Positions 1-8,039 of a stretch of 64,000 nt of DNA are shown here, piece by piece (within the stretch, counting starts at the first letter, position 1; every line of letters starts with the position of its first letter). The translations under genes were made by a program, and so were the position numbers. The notes beneath the pieces were generated by a model. That model was not told the DNA's origin, searched no databases, and worked only from the letters and a program-made list of their open reading frames with translations. Source of the DNA: Bradyrhizobium sp. CB2312 (lineage in GTDB: Bacteria > Pseudomonadota > Alphaproteobacteria > Rhizobiales > Xanthobacteraceae); NCBI RefSeq assembly GCF_029714425.1, contig NZ_CP121668.1, positions 248,001-312,000 on the forward strand, in the 5' to 3' direction.

Positions 1-463
1 CTGACAGCGCAAAGCCGAGAAAGGTCCAGTACAGGATCTGCGCGCGCGCCTGCGCTGTCGGCGGTGCGAGGGCGCGCTTTCCGAGCAACGCCTCGATGTA
101 GTCGATCCTGCGGCGGTCGATCGCGCGGACCGCGCCTTGTGCCGCCGCATCGAACGCGGCCCAGTTGCGCACGGCGCGCTCCAGGTCGAGCCGTGCGCCA
201 AAGGACCTGCGCAGCAGCGCCTTGAGCGGCTCGTCCGCGGCAGCCTCGACATCGGCGATGATCTGCTCCGCCGCGATCTCGCGCCAGCGCTTCAGAACGG
301 CCGCGTGGAACGCGCCGAGATCGGCAAAATGCCAATAGAAGCTGCCGCGCGACACGCCCATGGCCCGCGCCAGCGGGTCAGCCTTCAGCGCGGTGAAACC
401 GCTCCTGGCCAGCGCCTTGAGGCCCTGATCGATCCAGTCGTCGGCGGAGAGCTGCTCGGTCAT
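1..463 (-). CDS. TetR/AcrR family transcriptional regulator (C-terminus cut by window edge)
   Basis: The protein reads MTEQLSADDWIDQGLKALAR and then a helix-turn-helix ending in GVSRGSFYWHF at about residues 40-52, the classic N-terminal DNA-binding segment of TetR repressors. About 154 residues are visible; the frame is still open at the window edge, so the end of the ligand-binding domain is missing. The ATG lies 22 nt from the first of two palindromic operators and is divergent from the small membrane-protein gene at 556. The likely role is a ligand-responsive repressor of itself and of the divergent pair. The family call is secure; the ligand is unknown. Confidence 0.9.
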   Translation of the reverse strand, partial: MTEQLSADDWIDQGLKALARSGFTALKADPLARAMGVSRGSFYWHFADLGAFHAAVLKRWREIAAEQIIADVEAAADEPLKALLRRSFGARLDLERAVRNWAAFDAAAQGAVRAIDRRRIDYIEALLGKRALAPPTAQARAQILYWTFLGFALS

Positions 464-484
464 GTCTGGGTTCCGAAAAAGCTA

Positions 485-502
485 CCATACACTAGTGTAT
501 TG
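485..502. promoter_or_regulatory. Putative TetR operator 1
   Basis: CCATACA-CTAG-TGTATTG has 7-nt arms and a 4-nt spacer with one mismatch. Its core ATACACTAGTGTAT is a perfect 14-bp palindrome. It overlaps a consensus -35 box, TTGACA at 500-505, and sits 22 nt upstream of the tetR start. It matches operator 2 in arm sequence and spacing. Assignment to this TetR is inference from position and symmetry. Confidence 0.7.
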
Positions 503-528
503 ACAGGCGGCGGGCCAGCGCCTAATCA
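500..528 (+). promoter_or_regulatory. Putative promoter of the 556-1746 gene pair
   Basis: TTGACA (500-505), a 17-nt spacer and a weak -10 TAATCA (523-528). The -35 is overlapped by operator 1, and the expected transcription start falls at or in operator 2. The -10 match is poor, so this is tentative. Confidence 0.45.
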
Positions 529-529
529 A

Positions 530-547
530 CCATACACGACTGTATGG
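530..547. promoter_or_regulatory. Putative TetR operator 2
   Basis: CCATACA-CGAC-TGTATGG has perfect 7-nt arms around a 4-nt spacer, centred 45 bp from operator 1. It ends against the GGAGG ribosome-binding site (546-550) of the downstream gene, so a bound repressor would cover the transcription start region. Confidence 0.7.
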
Positions 548-555
548 AGGCATCG

Positions 556-906
556 ATGCGTGATCTCTTGCTCCAGTGTGCCGGCGTCCTGACCATTGCC
601 GTGGCCCTCATTCACGGCTTTCTTGGTGAAGCCAAGGTCTTTCCCCGCGCCCGGATCGAGCCGGAACGGCTGCGCATCCTGATCCGCCTGGTCTGGCAGG
701 CCTCGACCGTCGCCTGGATCGGCGGCGGCGTGCTGTTGATCGCGACGCCCTGGATGGGCTCGGAGTCCGCACGCCACTGGATCGTCGTCACCATGGCCTG
801 CGTGTTCGGCTTTTCGGCTTGCGCCAACGCATGGGCGACGCGCGGCCGGCATTTCGGCTGGATGATGCTCAGCGCGGTCGTCGCGCTGGCGGTTGCGGGC
901 TATTGA
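556..906 (+). CDS. Small four-helix membrane protein, function unknown
   Basis: A 116-residue hydrophobic protein with about four membrane segments (roughly residues 5-25, 43-66, 74-92, 98-115) and few charged residues. The ATG at 556 is chosen because GGAGG stands five bases ahead of it; an in-frame ATG at 544 lies inside operator 2 and has no ribosome-binding site. It is followed at 27 nt by a frameshifted NAD(P)-binding reductase gene and is divergent from the TetR gene, so the two are probably co-regulated. I do not recognise a characterised family and assign no function. Confidence 0.7.
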   Translation: MRDLLLQCAGVLTIAVALIHGFLGEAKVFPRARIEPERLRILIRLVWQASTVAWIGGGVLLIATPWMGSESARHWIVVTMACVFGFSACANAWATRGRHFGWMMLSAVVALAVAGY

Positions 907-932
907 GGTGCGCAGCGGATGGAGCTTCAGGC

Positions 933-1746
933 ATGACGCTGACACTCGTCACCGGAGGCACCGGCCACCTTGGCCGGGATATCGTCGATCGTCTCGTTCG
1001 CGACGGACGCCCTGTCCGGGTGCTTGCGCGATCGCGAGGCACGCGATCTGATGTCGAATGGGCGATCGGCGACCTCGCCACCGGCGCGGGGCTGCGGGAA
1101 GCGCTGCATGATGCGGACACCGTGATCAACGCGGCGACCTATTCGCCGATCGCGCGGCGGGGGTGGCGTTCGTCCGATCGACTTCTTCACGTCGCCCTCC
1201 GCCGTCGATCTCGAGGGCACCGAGCGTCTGTTGTCGCTCAGCGGTAAGGCTGCGGTGAGGCACTTCCTTCACGTCTCGATCGTCGGCCTCGACGAGGCAA
1301 CTCTGCCCTATGCACGGGTCAAGCTCGCCGGCGAGCGGCTGGTGCGGGCATCCGCGCTGTCGTGGTCCGTCGTTCGCGCGATGCCGTTCTACTATCTGCT
1401 TGAAAAATTGCTCGCAGGCCTTGCCTGGCTCCCGGTGTGGCCGATGCCGGCAACGCTGCTCAATCCCGTCGATACATCTGACGTCGCTGAACACGTGGTG
1501 TCCTGTGCGTTTGACGGGCAGTACGGCGACCGCGCGGAGATTGGCGGCCCCGAGGACCTCGATCTCGTCACCCTCGCACGACAGTATCAGGACGCGCGGA
1601 GGCTGCGCCGAAAGATACTGCCGATCGGTCTTTCGCAGACGAAGGCGCGCGGCATGGGTTTCGTCGTCAGCCAGGGCGTCCGCGGACGCCTTACCTGGGC
1701 CGACTGGCTCCAGCACGACGATCCGGGAATGCGAAATGCGGCCTGA
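933..1746 (+). pseudogene. NAD(P)-binding SDR/NmrA-like reductase, frameshifted
   Basis: The first part starts MTLTLVTGGTGHLGRDIVD, a Rossmann GxxGxxG fold, and runs to VINAATYSPIARR. The reading frame then shifts at a run of five G (1159-1163). Dropping one G gives a continuous product through GGVRPIDFFTSPSAVDLEGT into HFLHVSIVGLDEATLPY and a typical atypical-SDR C-terminus ending near 1746, about 270 residues in all. The ATG follows GGAG about ten bases upstream. It is either a true inactivating +1 frameshift or a homopolymer sequencing error; the intact sequence on both sides argues for a very recent event or an error. It is the second gene of the TetR-linked pair. Confidence 0.75.
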
Positions 1747-1967
1747 CGAAACTGGCGAGGCCGACCATTCATCCTGAAACGTGAGGCGTAAGGCCGCAGC
1801 AGCCCGCCGAGCGTGGTCTGGCTACAGAGAGCGCTGATGTTTTTCGGATCGTTAGAATAACTCTAAAGCCGGGACGCCCCGAACCGGATTGACTTCATCA
1901 TCTCCTTTGCTTCCTTCGGTCCCGCTTCGCGGTCCGCGCAGCGCCCACGACAAAGGAGGAGACGTTC

Positions 1968-2246
1968 GTGAAGGTCATTCGTGTTGTTGCCATTGCACTG
2001 ACGGTCGGGATTGGCATGAGCTCGGCGGCGATGGCCGACGGTTTCAAGAACTGCACCAAGATCGACAAGGCGTCGTGGAAGCCGGCCAGCGAAGCCGAAG
2101 CCAAGGCCAAGGCGGCCGGCTACGAGGTGCGGCGCTCCAAGGTCGAAGGCTCGTGCTATGAGGTCTACGGCGTCAAGGAAGGCAAGCTCTACGAGCTGTT
2201 CTACAGCCCGGAAGATCTCAGCCTGAAGCACACGATCGCCAAGTAA
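1968..2246 (+). CDS. Small secreted PepSY-like domain protein
   Basis: A 92-residue protein with a signal peptide (about residues 1-22, ending SSAAMA). The mature part contains SEAEAKAKAAGYEVRRSK and CYEVYGVKEGKLYELFYSP, the alpha-helix plus beta-hairpin pattern of PepSY_2-type periplasmic domains. It starts at GTG 1968 with AAGGAGGA eight bases upstream. The next gene, 47 nt on, is a membrane cytochrome b, and PepSY-like proteins often accompany such cytochromes. Role in the periplasm unknown; probably accessory to electron transfer. Confidence 0.75.
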   Translation: MKVIRVVAIALTVGIGMSSAAMADGFKNCTKIDKASWKPASEAEAKAKAAGYEVRRSKVEGSCYEVYGVKEGKLYELFYSPEDLSLKHTIAK

Positions 2247-2293
2247 GATCGCCAAGTAATAGGCGTCAAGTAAGGTTTAGGGATAGTCCCGAC

Positions 2294-2887
2294 TTGATCG
2301 ACGAAGCGGTGCCAAAAACGCGCGGGGCGTCCGACAGGACCCCCGCGGATCGGACTGCATCGCGGACGGTCGCGGTCTGGGACCTCCCGCTTCGCCTCTG
2401 GCATTGGGCTTTCGCAGCCAGCATCCTGATCGCGTGGTTCACGCCCACCGTCTACGACAGAGTTCATCGCATTGTCGGCTATACGGTGCTTGGGCTGCTC
2501 GCCTTCCGTCTGGTCTGGGGGGTCTGGGGAAGCCGCTATTCGCGCTTCCGCATGGTCGGCGTCAGGCTCCGTGCCGCCCCGCGCTATCTCTGGAATCTGC
2601 GCCGCGGCATCACCGGCCGCTATATCGGTCTAAATCCCGCCGGCACCTTGATGCTGGTGGCGCTGCTGCTGTCGCTCGCCGTCTCGACGATCACGGGCGC
2701 GATGTCGGTGACGGTCACCTTCTTCGGCGTCTGGTGGGTGGAGGACACCCATCACTATTCATCGGACGCAGTCATCGTGCTGGTCGTGCTCCATGTATTG
2801 GGCGTGGTGCTGATGGGCCTCCTCCAACGCGAGAACCTGATCCGCGCGATGTTCACCGGCCGCAAGCGCATCCGGCATCATCAGTGA
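2294..2887 (+). CDS. Cytochrome b561-type membrane protein (cytochrome b/b6 domain)
   Basis: A 197-residue protein with four to five membrane helices. WDLPLRLWHWAFAASILIAW (about 27-46), VHRIVGYTVLGLLAFRLVWG and the later DAVIVLVVLHVLGVVLMG carry the His residues that ligate b hemes in the Ni-hydrogenase/cytochrome b561 family. It would pass electrons between the membrane quinone pool and a periplasmic partner. The start is taken at TTG 2294; GTG 2309 is an alternative and neither has a strong ribosome-binding site. The gene lies just after the PepSY-like gene. Partner unknown. Confidence 0.8.
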   Translation: MIDEAVPKTRGASDRTPADRTASRTVAVWDLPLRLWHWAFAASILIAWFTPTVYDRVHRIVGYTVLGLLAFRLVWGVWGSRYSRFRMVGVRLRAAPRYLWNLRRGITGRYIGLNPAGTLMLVALLLSLAVSTITGAMSVTVTFFGVWWVEDTHHYSSDAVIVLVVLHVLGVVLMGLLQRENLIRAMFTGRKRIRHHQ

Positions 2888-2918
2888 AGTTGAGTTGGAG
2901 CGATCGGGCCGCGGGCTC

Positions 2919-3049
2919 GCCTCTCCCGCTTGCGGGAGAGGCCGACGCGCTCGAAGAGCGCGGCGGGTGAGGGCTTTCTCCTCTTGGGGGCTCTCGCGTG
3001 CGGAGAGACCCTCTCCCCAGCCCTCCCCCGCAGGCGGGGGAGGGAGCGC
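2919..3049. repeat. Palindromic intergenic repeat, CTCTCCC/GGGAGAG family
   Basis: Two GC-rich hairpins, one of CTCTCCCGCTTGCGGGAGAG and one around CCCTCCCCCGCAGGCGGGGG, separated by a GGTGAGGG motif. It fills the junction between the convergent cytochrome b and LON-domain genes. Relatives occur near 33392, 53049 and 63731. Confidence 0.8.
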
Positions 3050-3077
3050 ACCACCTTTGCGGAAGCTCAGCCGCCCC

Positions 3078-3755
3078 TCACTGCAACGGCGGATCGCCGC
3101 TGGTGCGCTTCTTGGCGAGGTCCATCTCGGTGACCGCGATCAAGATCTCGGCACGGGTCTTGAGGTCCGGCGCCTCCAGCATGGCCTGCTTTTCCGCGGG
3201 GCCATAGGGCGACATCATCGCCAGCGCGTTGACCAGCGCTTCGTTGGGCGCGCTTTCGACGCCTTCCCAGTCGACCTTGAGGTTGTTGGCTTTCAAGAAA
3301 TCCGCCAGCACGGACAGCAGCGCCTCGCGGTCGACGTCCTCTTCGCCCATGCGCGCGGTGAAGTCGTCGACGAAGGCGAAGAAATCCACCTTGCATTGCC
3401 GGTAGGCGGTCAGCACTTCCAGCTCCGCGACCACCTTGAAGCGCGAGACGCCGGTGAGCTCGAGGATGTAGCGGCCGTCGCCGGATTCGGCGAGCTGGGT
3501 GATGCGGCCGACGCAGCCGACGCGGAACAGCGCCGGCTTGTCCGAATTCTTCGGCGAATGTGCGACGTCAGGCTGGATCATGCCGATCAGGCGATGGCCG
3601 TCGCGGAACGCATCGTCGACCATCGCGAGATAGCGCGGCTCGAAGATGTTGAGCGGCATCTGGCCGCGGGGCAGCAGCAGCGCGCCCGGCAACGGAAACA
3701 CCGGAATGATCTCCGGAAGGTCGGCGGGCCCGCGATATTCGATGTTGATCGGCAT
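3078..3755 (-). CDS. LON peptidase substrate-binding domain protein
   Basis: A 225-residue stand-alone LON N-terminal domain without the ATPase or protease parts. It begins with IPVFPLPGALLLPRGQMPLN and has FEPRYLAMVDDA at about 38-50, the family signature, then a helical C-terminus. The start at 3755 has GGGGA ahead of it. It lies about 100 nt downstream of the thioredoxin-TPR gene on the same strand, a common neighbour pair in alphaproteobacteria that suggests a protein quality-control role. A catalytic role is unlikely. Confidence 0.88.
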   Translation of the reverse strand: MPINIEYRGPADLPEIIPVFPLPGALLLPRGQMPLNIFEPRYLAMVDDAFRDGHRLIGMIQPDVAHSPKNSDKPALFRVGCVGRITQLAESGDGRYILELTGVSRFKVVAELEVLTAYRQCKVDFFAFVDDFTARMGEEDVDREALLSVLADFLKANNLKVDWEGVESAPNEALVNALAMMSPYGPAEKQAMLEAPDLKTRAEILIAVTEMDLAKKRTSGDPPLQ

Positions 3756-3863
3756 CTGGTCCCCGCTGATCTCGCTAGAGGATGATCCGGACCCGAAGGA
3801 CCGCGTCAGCGCGAAGTGTGAAGCGGTTTTCCGACAAGATCATGCTCCAACAATAATCGCGCC

Positions 3864-4787
3864 TTACGAGAACAGGATCGTCGACAAGCGCTTGCGTCCC
3901 TCGACGGTTGCATCATCCGTGCCGCCCCAGGCCTCGAAGAACTGCACCAGCTGCTTGCGGGCGCCGTCATCGTTCCACTTGCGGTCGCGCTTGACGATCT
4001 CGAGCAGCTGCTCGGTGGCCGCAGTGCGGTTGCCTTGGGCGTTGAGCGCGGTCGCAAGGTCGAACCGCGCCTGATGATCGAGCGGGTTTGCGGCGACTTT
4101 CTGTTCGAGCTCGGCGACCGGGCCGAGCTGCTCCGCCTGTTCGGCGAGCTCGATCGTGGTCTGCACGGCCTTCACCGCGGGGTCGTTGCGCTTGGATTCC
4201 GGCACCATGGCCAGCGTCTGCTTGGCCTGCTCCATCGCGCCCGACGTGGCGTAGCATTTGGCGAGACCGGCAAGGGCGGGGATGTTGGTCGAATCGTACT
4301 GCAGCACTTCGGCGTAGATCTGCGCGGCCGCTGCGGCGTCGCCCTCGGCGAGCACAGCCTCGGCTTCCTGCAGGATCTCGGCGATGTTGGGCTCGCCCGG
4401 CGCAGTGACGCCCTTGGTCAGCTTCTCGATGAAGGCGTTGACCTGGCTTTCCGGCACCGCGCCCATGAAGCCGTCCGCGGGCTGGCCGTTGACGAAGGCG
4501 ATCACGGCCGGGATCGACTGGATGCCCATCTGGCCCGGAATCGCCGGGTGCTGGTCGATGTTCATCTTGACCAGCTTGACCTTGCCCCTGGCGGCCTTGA
4601 CCGCCTTTTCCAGCACGGGGGTGAGCTGCTTGCAGGGACCGCACCACTCCGCCCAGAAGTCGATCAGCACCGGCTGGCGCTTCGATTCCTCGATGACGTC
4701 CTTCACGAAGGTCTGGGTGGTGGTGTCCTTGATCAGATCGGCCGCAGCCGGGCCCGCCGCTCCGTTACCCTGGTCGATGATCGTCAC
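3864..4787 (-). CDS. Thioredoxin-TPR co-chaperone, CnoX/YbbN type
   Basis: A 307-residue protein. The N-terminal thioredoxin domain (about 20-130) has the intact active site WCGPC at 48-52 and the cis-proline segment IQSIPAVIAF. The C-terminus (about 140-305) is built of TPR-like helices, for example LAEGDAAAAAQIYAEVL. This arrangement is that of CnoX/YbbN, a holdase that protects proteins during oxidative stress and hands them to GroEL or DnaK. Unlike E. coli CnoX, which has SxxC, both cysteines are present, so it may also be redox active. GTG start with GAGGGA ahead. Confidence 0.88.
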   Translation of the reverse strand: MTIIDQGNGAAGPAAADLIKDTTTQTFVKDVIEESKRQPVLIDFWAEWCGPCKQLTPVLEKAVKAARGKVKLVKMNIDQHPAIPGQMGIQSIPAVIAFVNGQPADGFMGAVPESQVNAFIEKLTKGVTAPGEPNIAEILQEAEAVLAEGDAAAAAQIYAEVLQYDSTNIPALAGLAKCYATSGAMEQAKQTLAMVPESKRNDPAVKAVQTTIELAEQAEQLGPVAELEQKVAANPLDHQARFDLATALNAQGNRTAATEQLLEIVKRDRKWNDDGARKQLVQFFEAWGGTDDATVEGRKRLSTILFS

Positions 4788-5062
4788 GGGATTCCCTCGT
4801 CTGATGTCTGGAATGGCGGGTCTTTAGCACGTCGCCGATTCTTATGCTGTGGTGTCGGCGCTAAAATTGGGCCGGGACGGCCGAATTTCAATCCATCGCG
4901 GTCGATTCGGCGGTTCCGGGCCGTTTTCGGTCGATTTGCCTCACATTCGGCTCCATATGGGGCCTCAAGATAGCAATCTATGCCGCGGGTAGCTGTTGCA
5001 TTCCCCTCCCGCTTTTGGCATACGACAGCCGTTGCCGGCGCGTCACGCGGCCGACACAGGAT
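4788..5062. other. Non-coding gap before tRNA-Gly
   Basis: 275 bases between the divergent thioredoxin-TPR gene and tRNA-Gly. It should hold both promoters, but I see no convincing -35/-10 pair, no repeat of the families found elsewhere and no small ORF with a ribosome-binding site. Confidence 0.4.
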
Positions 5063-5137
<75 letters not shown>

Positions 5138-5213
5138 ATTTTTCCCAGAGCATCCAGCCAAACCGGGTCGGGACGCGGTTTTCCATGCCGCTGGCGGCTT
5201 TATTGGGTCTCAC

Positions 5214-6200
5214 ATGACAATTCTGGTTACGGGCAGCGCGGGTCACCTCGGAGAGGCGATCCTCCGGACGCTCCGTGGGCGCGGTTCCTCGGCGCGTGGG
5301 ATCGATCTGAAGCCATCACCATTCACCGATGCGGTCGGCTCGATCGTCGATCCCGACTTCGCGCGAGAGCAGATGGACGGCGTCACCGCGGTGATCCACG
5401 CCGCGACGCTGCACAAGCCGCATGTGGGGACCCACAGCAAGCAGGATTTCATCGATACCAACGTCACCGGCACCCTCAACCTGCTCGAAGCAGCGGCTGC
5501 CACCGGCGTGCGCAGCTTCGTCTTCACCAGTACCACCAGCGCGTTCGGCTCACAGCTTCGCCCCGAAGCCGGGCAGGCGGCGGTGTGGGTCACCGAGGAT
5601 CTGCCGCCGGTGGTGAAGAACATTTACGGCACGACCAAGCTGATGGCCGAGAACCTCTGCGAGTTGTTCTTCCGCGAGCACGGTCTGCCGGTCGTGGTAT
5701 TGCGGGCCTCGCGCTTCTTTCCGGAGGACGACGACGATCCGGCGCTGCGGTCGGCTTACGCGCTGGACAACGCGCAGGCCAATGAGCTGCTCTATCGCCG
5801 GCTGGATATAGCGGACGCGGTGAGTGCCCATCTGCTCGCCGTCGAGCGCACGCCCAAGATCGGCTTTGCCCGCTACATCGTCTCCGCCACGAGCCCGTTC
5901 GACGAGCGCCATCTCGCGGCGCTGGCGCGCGACGCGGCCGGCGTCGTGCGCGAGCTCTATCCGGATTGCGCACAGCTCTATGCCGCGCGCGGCTGGCGCC
6001 TGCTTCCGCAGATCGACCGCGTCTATGTCAATGAGCGCGCGCGGCGCGAGCTCGGCTGGCGGCCGGAAGTCGACTTTGCCCATATGCTGCGCAGCCTTCG
6101 TGATGGCCGCGATTTTCGCAGCGCGCTGGCGCGCGAGGTGGGATCGAAGGGCTATCATGACGTGGTGTTCGACGACGGGCCCTACCCTGTCGCCTCATAA
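5214..6200 (+). CDS. NAD-dependent epimerase/dehydratase family (extended SDR)
   Basis: A 328-residue Rossmann protein. The N-terminal nucleotide-binding motif is TGSAGHLG (6-13), followed by HAATLHKP in place of the usual HLAA. The catalytic triad is visible as Ser/Thr in FTSTTSAFG and the YxxxK of YGTTKLMAE. The C-terminal part should carry the substrate pocket. The family includes sugar-nucleotide epimerases and dehydratases, but the substrate cannot be read from sequence. The gene starts 76 nt after tRNA-Gly and stands alone, followed by a 370-nt gap. Confidence 0.85.
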   Translation: MTILVTGSAGHLGEAILRTLRGRGSSARGIDLKPSPFTDAVGSIVDPDFAREQMDGVTAVIHAATLHKPHVGTHSKQDFIDTNVTGTLNLLEAAAATGVRSFVFTSTTSAFGSQLRPEAGQAAVWVTEDLPPVVKNIYGTTKLMAENLCELFFREHGLPVVVLRASRFFPEDDDDPALRSAYALDNAQANELLYRRLDIADAVSAHLLAVERTPKIGFARYIVSATSPFDERHLAALARDAAGVVRELYPDCAQLYAARGWRLLPQIDRVYVNERARRELGWRPEVDFAHMLRSLRDGRDFRSALAREVGSKGYHDVVFDDGPYPVAS

Positions 6201-6570
6201 GCGCCGCGTTCGTCATTTTGCCCGATGCATCAAGTGTCTGCACGGCGTCGCCGGCAGCAAGCCGGCCTCAACCGTTCTACTGTGCATGGGGTGGTTTTCG
6301 CAGTTTTTGTTTGGTGCCCCTTCGTGCAGTCGGAAGATCGGACGCGCGATCTTGATTCCGCGTTGCAGCGAGAGCGCGGGGGCGCGTTCATTGACATTCC
6401 GTCTCAATTTTTATTGAGCACAACCGCAGCAGCCGTAGCGCGCTTCTCAGCGCTGGCAGATGTGCTAACCTTTTTGCGTCTGCCGCTCGGCAGATTCCAA
6501 ACTTCGCCTCTCGACTAGCCATAACAAAATCAAAGTGCGGCCTCGACGGCTGCCTTAGGGGAGTGACGCG
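6201..6570. other. Non-coding gap upstream of the PQQ-type dehydrogenase
   Basis: 370 bases holding the promoter region of the sugar dehydrogenase gene. A short GCCGGC-AGCAA-GCCGGC hairpin near 6249-6265 is too weak, and lacks a T-run, to call a terminator. I see no supported ORF or repeat of the window's families. Confidence 0.4.
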
Positions 6571-7845
6571 ATGACATCGATGTTCCATCGATCCGTGTTG
6601 GCGCTTGCGGCCGTGGCCCTTCTTGCGGGGACCAGCGCCGGCAATGCGCAACAGCAGGACAAGAATCGGACGTTGAAGAAATACGAATCCGGCACCAAGG
6701 AATTCTGGACCCATCCGCCGGATGACTGGTTCCTGGGCGATGAGACCGAAGCGCAGAAGGGCCTCGCGCCGCCCTCGGGTCCGCCGACCGGCGCCTCCGA
6801 CGCCGAGCTCGCCAACATCGTCAAGAAGGTCAAGCTGCCGCCGGGCTTCAAGATGGAGGTCTACGCCTCCGGCGTGCTGGCCGCGCGGCAGATGGCCTGG
6901 GGCGACAAGGGCACGCTGTTCGTCGGCTCGTTTGGCCTCGGCAACGTCTATGCCATCAAGGACAACAACGGGAAGAAAGAGGTCAAGACCATCCTCAAGG
7001 GGCTGAACATGCCCACCGGTCTCGCCGTCAAGGACGGCGCGCTCTACGTCATCGCGGTCGACAAGCTGATCCGCTACGACGACATCGAGAACAAGCTCGA
7101 CAATCCCGGCGAGGGCAAGGTCGTCTATGACGACATGCCCTCCTATGCGGCGCATGGCTGGAAGTATATCGCGGTCGACAAGGAAGGCTGGTTCTTCCTG
7201 CCTTTCGGACCGCCTTTCAACGTCGGCGTTCCCCCGACCAGCGTCTCGCAGATCCGCCGTGTCGATCCCAAGACCGGCAACGCCGAGATCTACGCGCTCG
7301 GCGTTCGCAACTCGGTCGGCGGGGACGTTGATCCGCGCACCGGCAAATATTGGTTCACCGAGAACGCCCGCGACTGGATCAGCGATGATCTACCTAGCGA
7401 CAAGCTGAACATGATCAGCAAGATCGGCGAGCATTTCGGCTATCCCTATTGCCATCAGGGCGACCTGCCCGATCCGAAGTTCGCGATGGGTCACAAATGC
7501 TCCGAGTTCACGCCGCCCGTGCTGAATCTCGGCGCGCATGTCGCTCCGCTCGGCATGAAGTTCTACACCGGCGATCAATTCCCGCCGGAGTACAAGAACA
7601 ACATCCTGATCGCCGAGCACGGCTCCTGGAATCGTCACAAGTACCAGGGCGGCCGCATCATGCGCGTGATCGTCGGGCCCGACGGCAAGAACGCCAAGCA
7701 GGAGGTGTTCGCCTCCGGCTGGATCGAGGGCGACCAGGGCTATCTCGGCCGTCCTGATGACATCATCCTCGCCAAGGATGGCTCGATCCTCGTCGCCGAC
7801 GACTGGGCCGGCGCGATCTATCGCATCAGCTACAGCAAGAAGTAG
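6571..7845 (+). CDS. PQQ-dependent sugar dehydrogenase (sorbosone/glucose dehydrogenase fold), periplasmic
   Basis: A 424-residue exported protein with a signal peptide at 1-26 (cleavage near AGNAQ). The rest is a six-bladed beta-propeller of the soluble glucose/L-sorbosone dehydrogenase type, with repeats such as PTGLAVKDGALYV and ENARDWISDDLPSDKLN, and the C-terminal APLGMKFYTGDQFP and IAEHGSWNR segments that shape the PQQ site. It should oxidise an aldose or similar sugar in the periplasm. GGGGAG precedes the ATG. A diheme cytochrome c gene follows, a plausible electron acceptor, though a terminator separates them. Substrate unknown. Confidence 0.85.
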   Translation: MTSMFHRSVLALAAVALLAGTSAGNAQQQDKNRTLKKYESGTKEFWTHPPDDWFLGDETEAQKGLAPPSGPPTGASDAELANIVKKVKLPPGFKMEVYASGVLAARQMAWGDKGTLFVGSFGLGNVYAIKDNNGKKEVKTILKGLNMPTGLAVKDGALYVIAVDKLIRYDDIENKLDNPGEGKVVYDDMPSYAAHGWKYIAVDKEGWFFLPFGPPFNVGVPPTSVSQIRRVDPKTGNAEIYALGVRNSVGGDVDPRTGKYWFTENARDWISDDLPSDKLNMISKIGEHFGYPYCHQGDLPDPKFAMGHKCSEFTPPVLNLGAHVAPLGMKFYTGDQFPPEYKNNILIAEHGSWNRHKYQGGRIMRVIVGPDGKNAKQEVFASGWIEGDQGYLGRPDDIILAKDGSILVADDWAGAIYRISYSKK

Positions 7846-7859
7846 CGCGACACGAACGG

Positions 7860-7896
7860 AGGCTGCGGTGGCCGAGAGGCGGCCGCAGCCTTTTTC
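7860..7896 (+). terminator. Rho-independent terminator
   Basis: Perfect 8-bp stem GGCTGCGG (7861-7868) and CCGCAGCC (7883-7890), directly followed by TTTTTC. It lies 15 nt after the sugar dehydrogenase stop. Confidence 0.88.
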
Positions 7897-7910
7897 ATTT
7901 CAGCCCACGC

Positions 7911-8014
7911 CGTCGTTCCGGATTGCGCGTCTCTTGCGCGCAAGTCCGGAACCGATAACCCCGAGTCGTGGTTATGGATTCCGGGCTCGTGCTCCGCACG
8001 CCCCGGAATGACGA
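7911..8014. repeat. Palindromic repeat, CGTC(A/G)TTCCGG family
   Basis: Starts CGTCGTTCCGG and ends CCCCGGAATGACGA, with inner arms around GGTTATGGATTCCGGGCTC. It lies between the terminator and the cytochrome c start. Copies of the family are at 8661, 13419, 18136, 25229 and 41127. Confidence 0.8.
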
Positions 8015-8039
8015 GCTCGATAGATCGGAATCCCCCATC

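Noticed and set aside
3646..4973. Plus-strand frames opposite the LON-domain and thioredoxin-TPR genes
   Set aside because: Shadow frames; the minus strand encodes complete family members with ribosome-binding sites.
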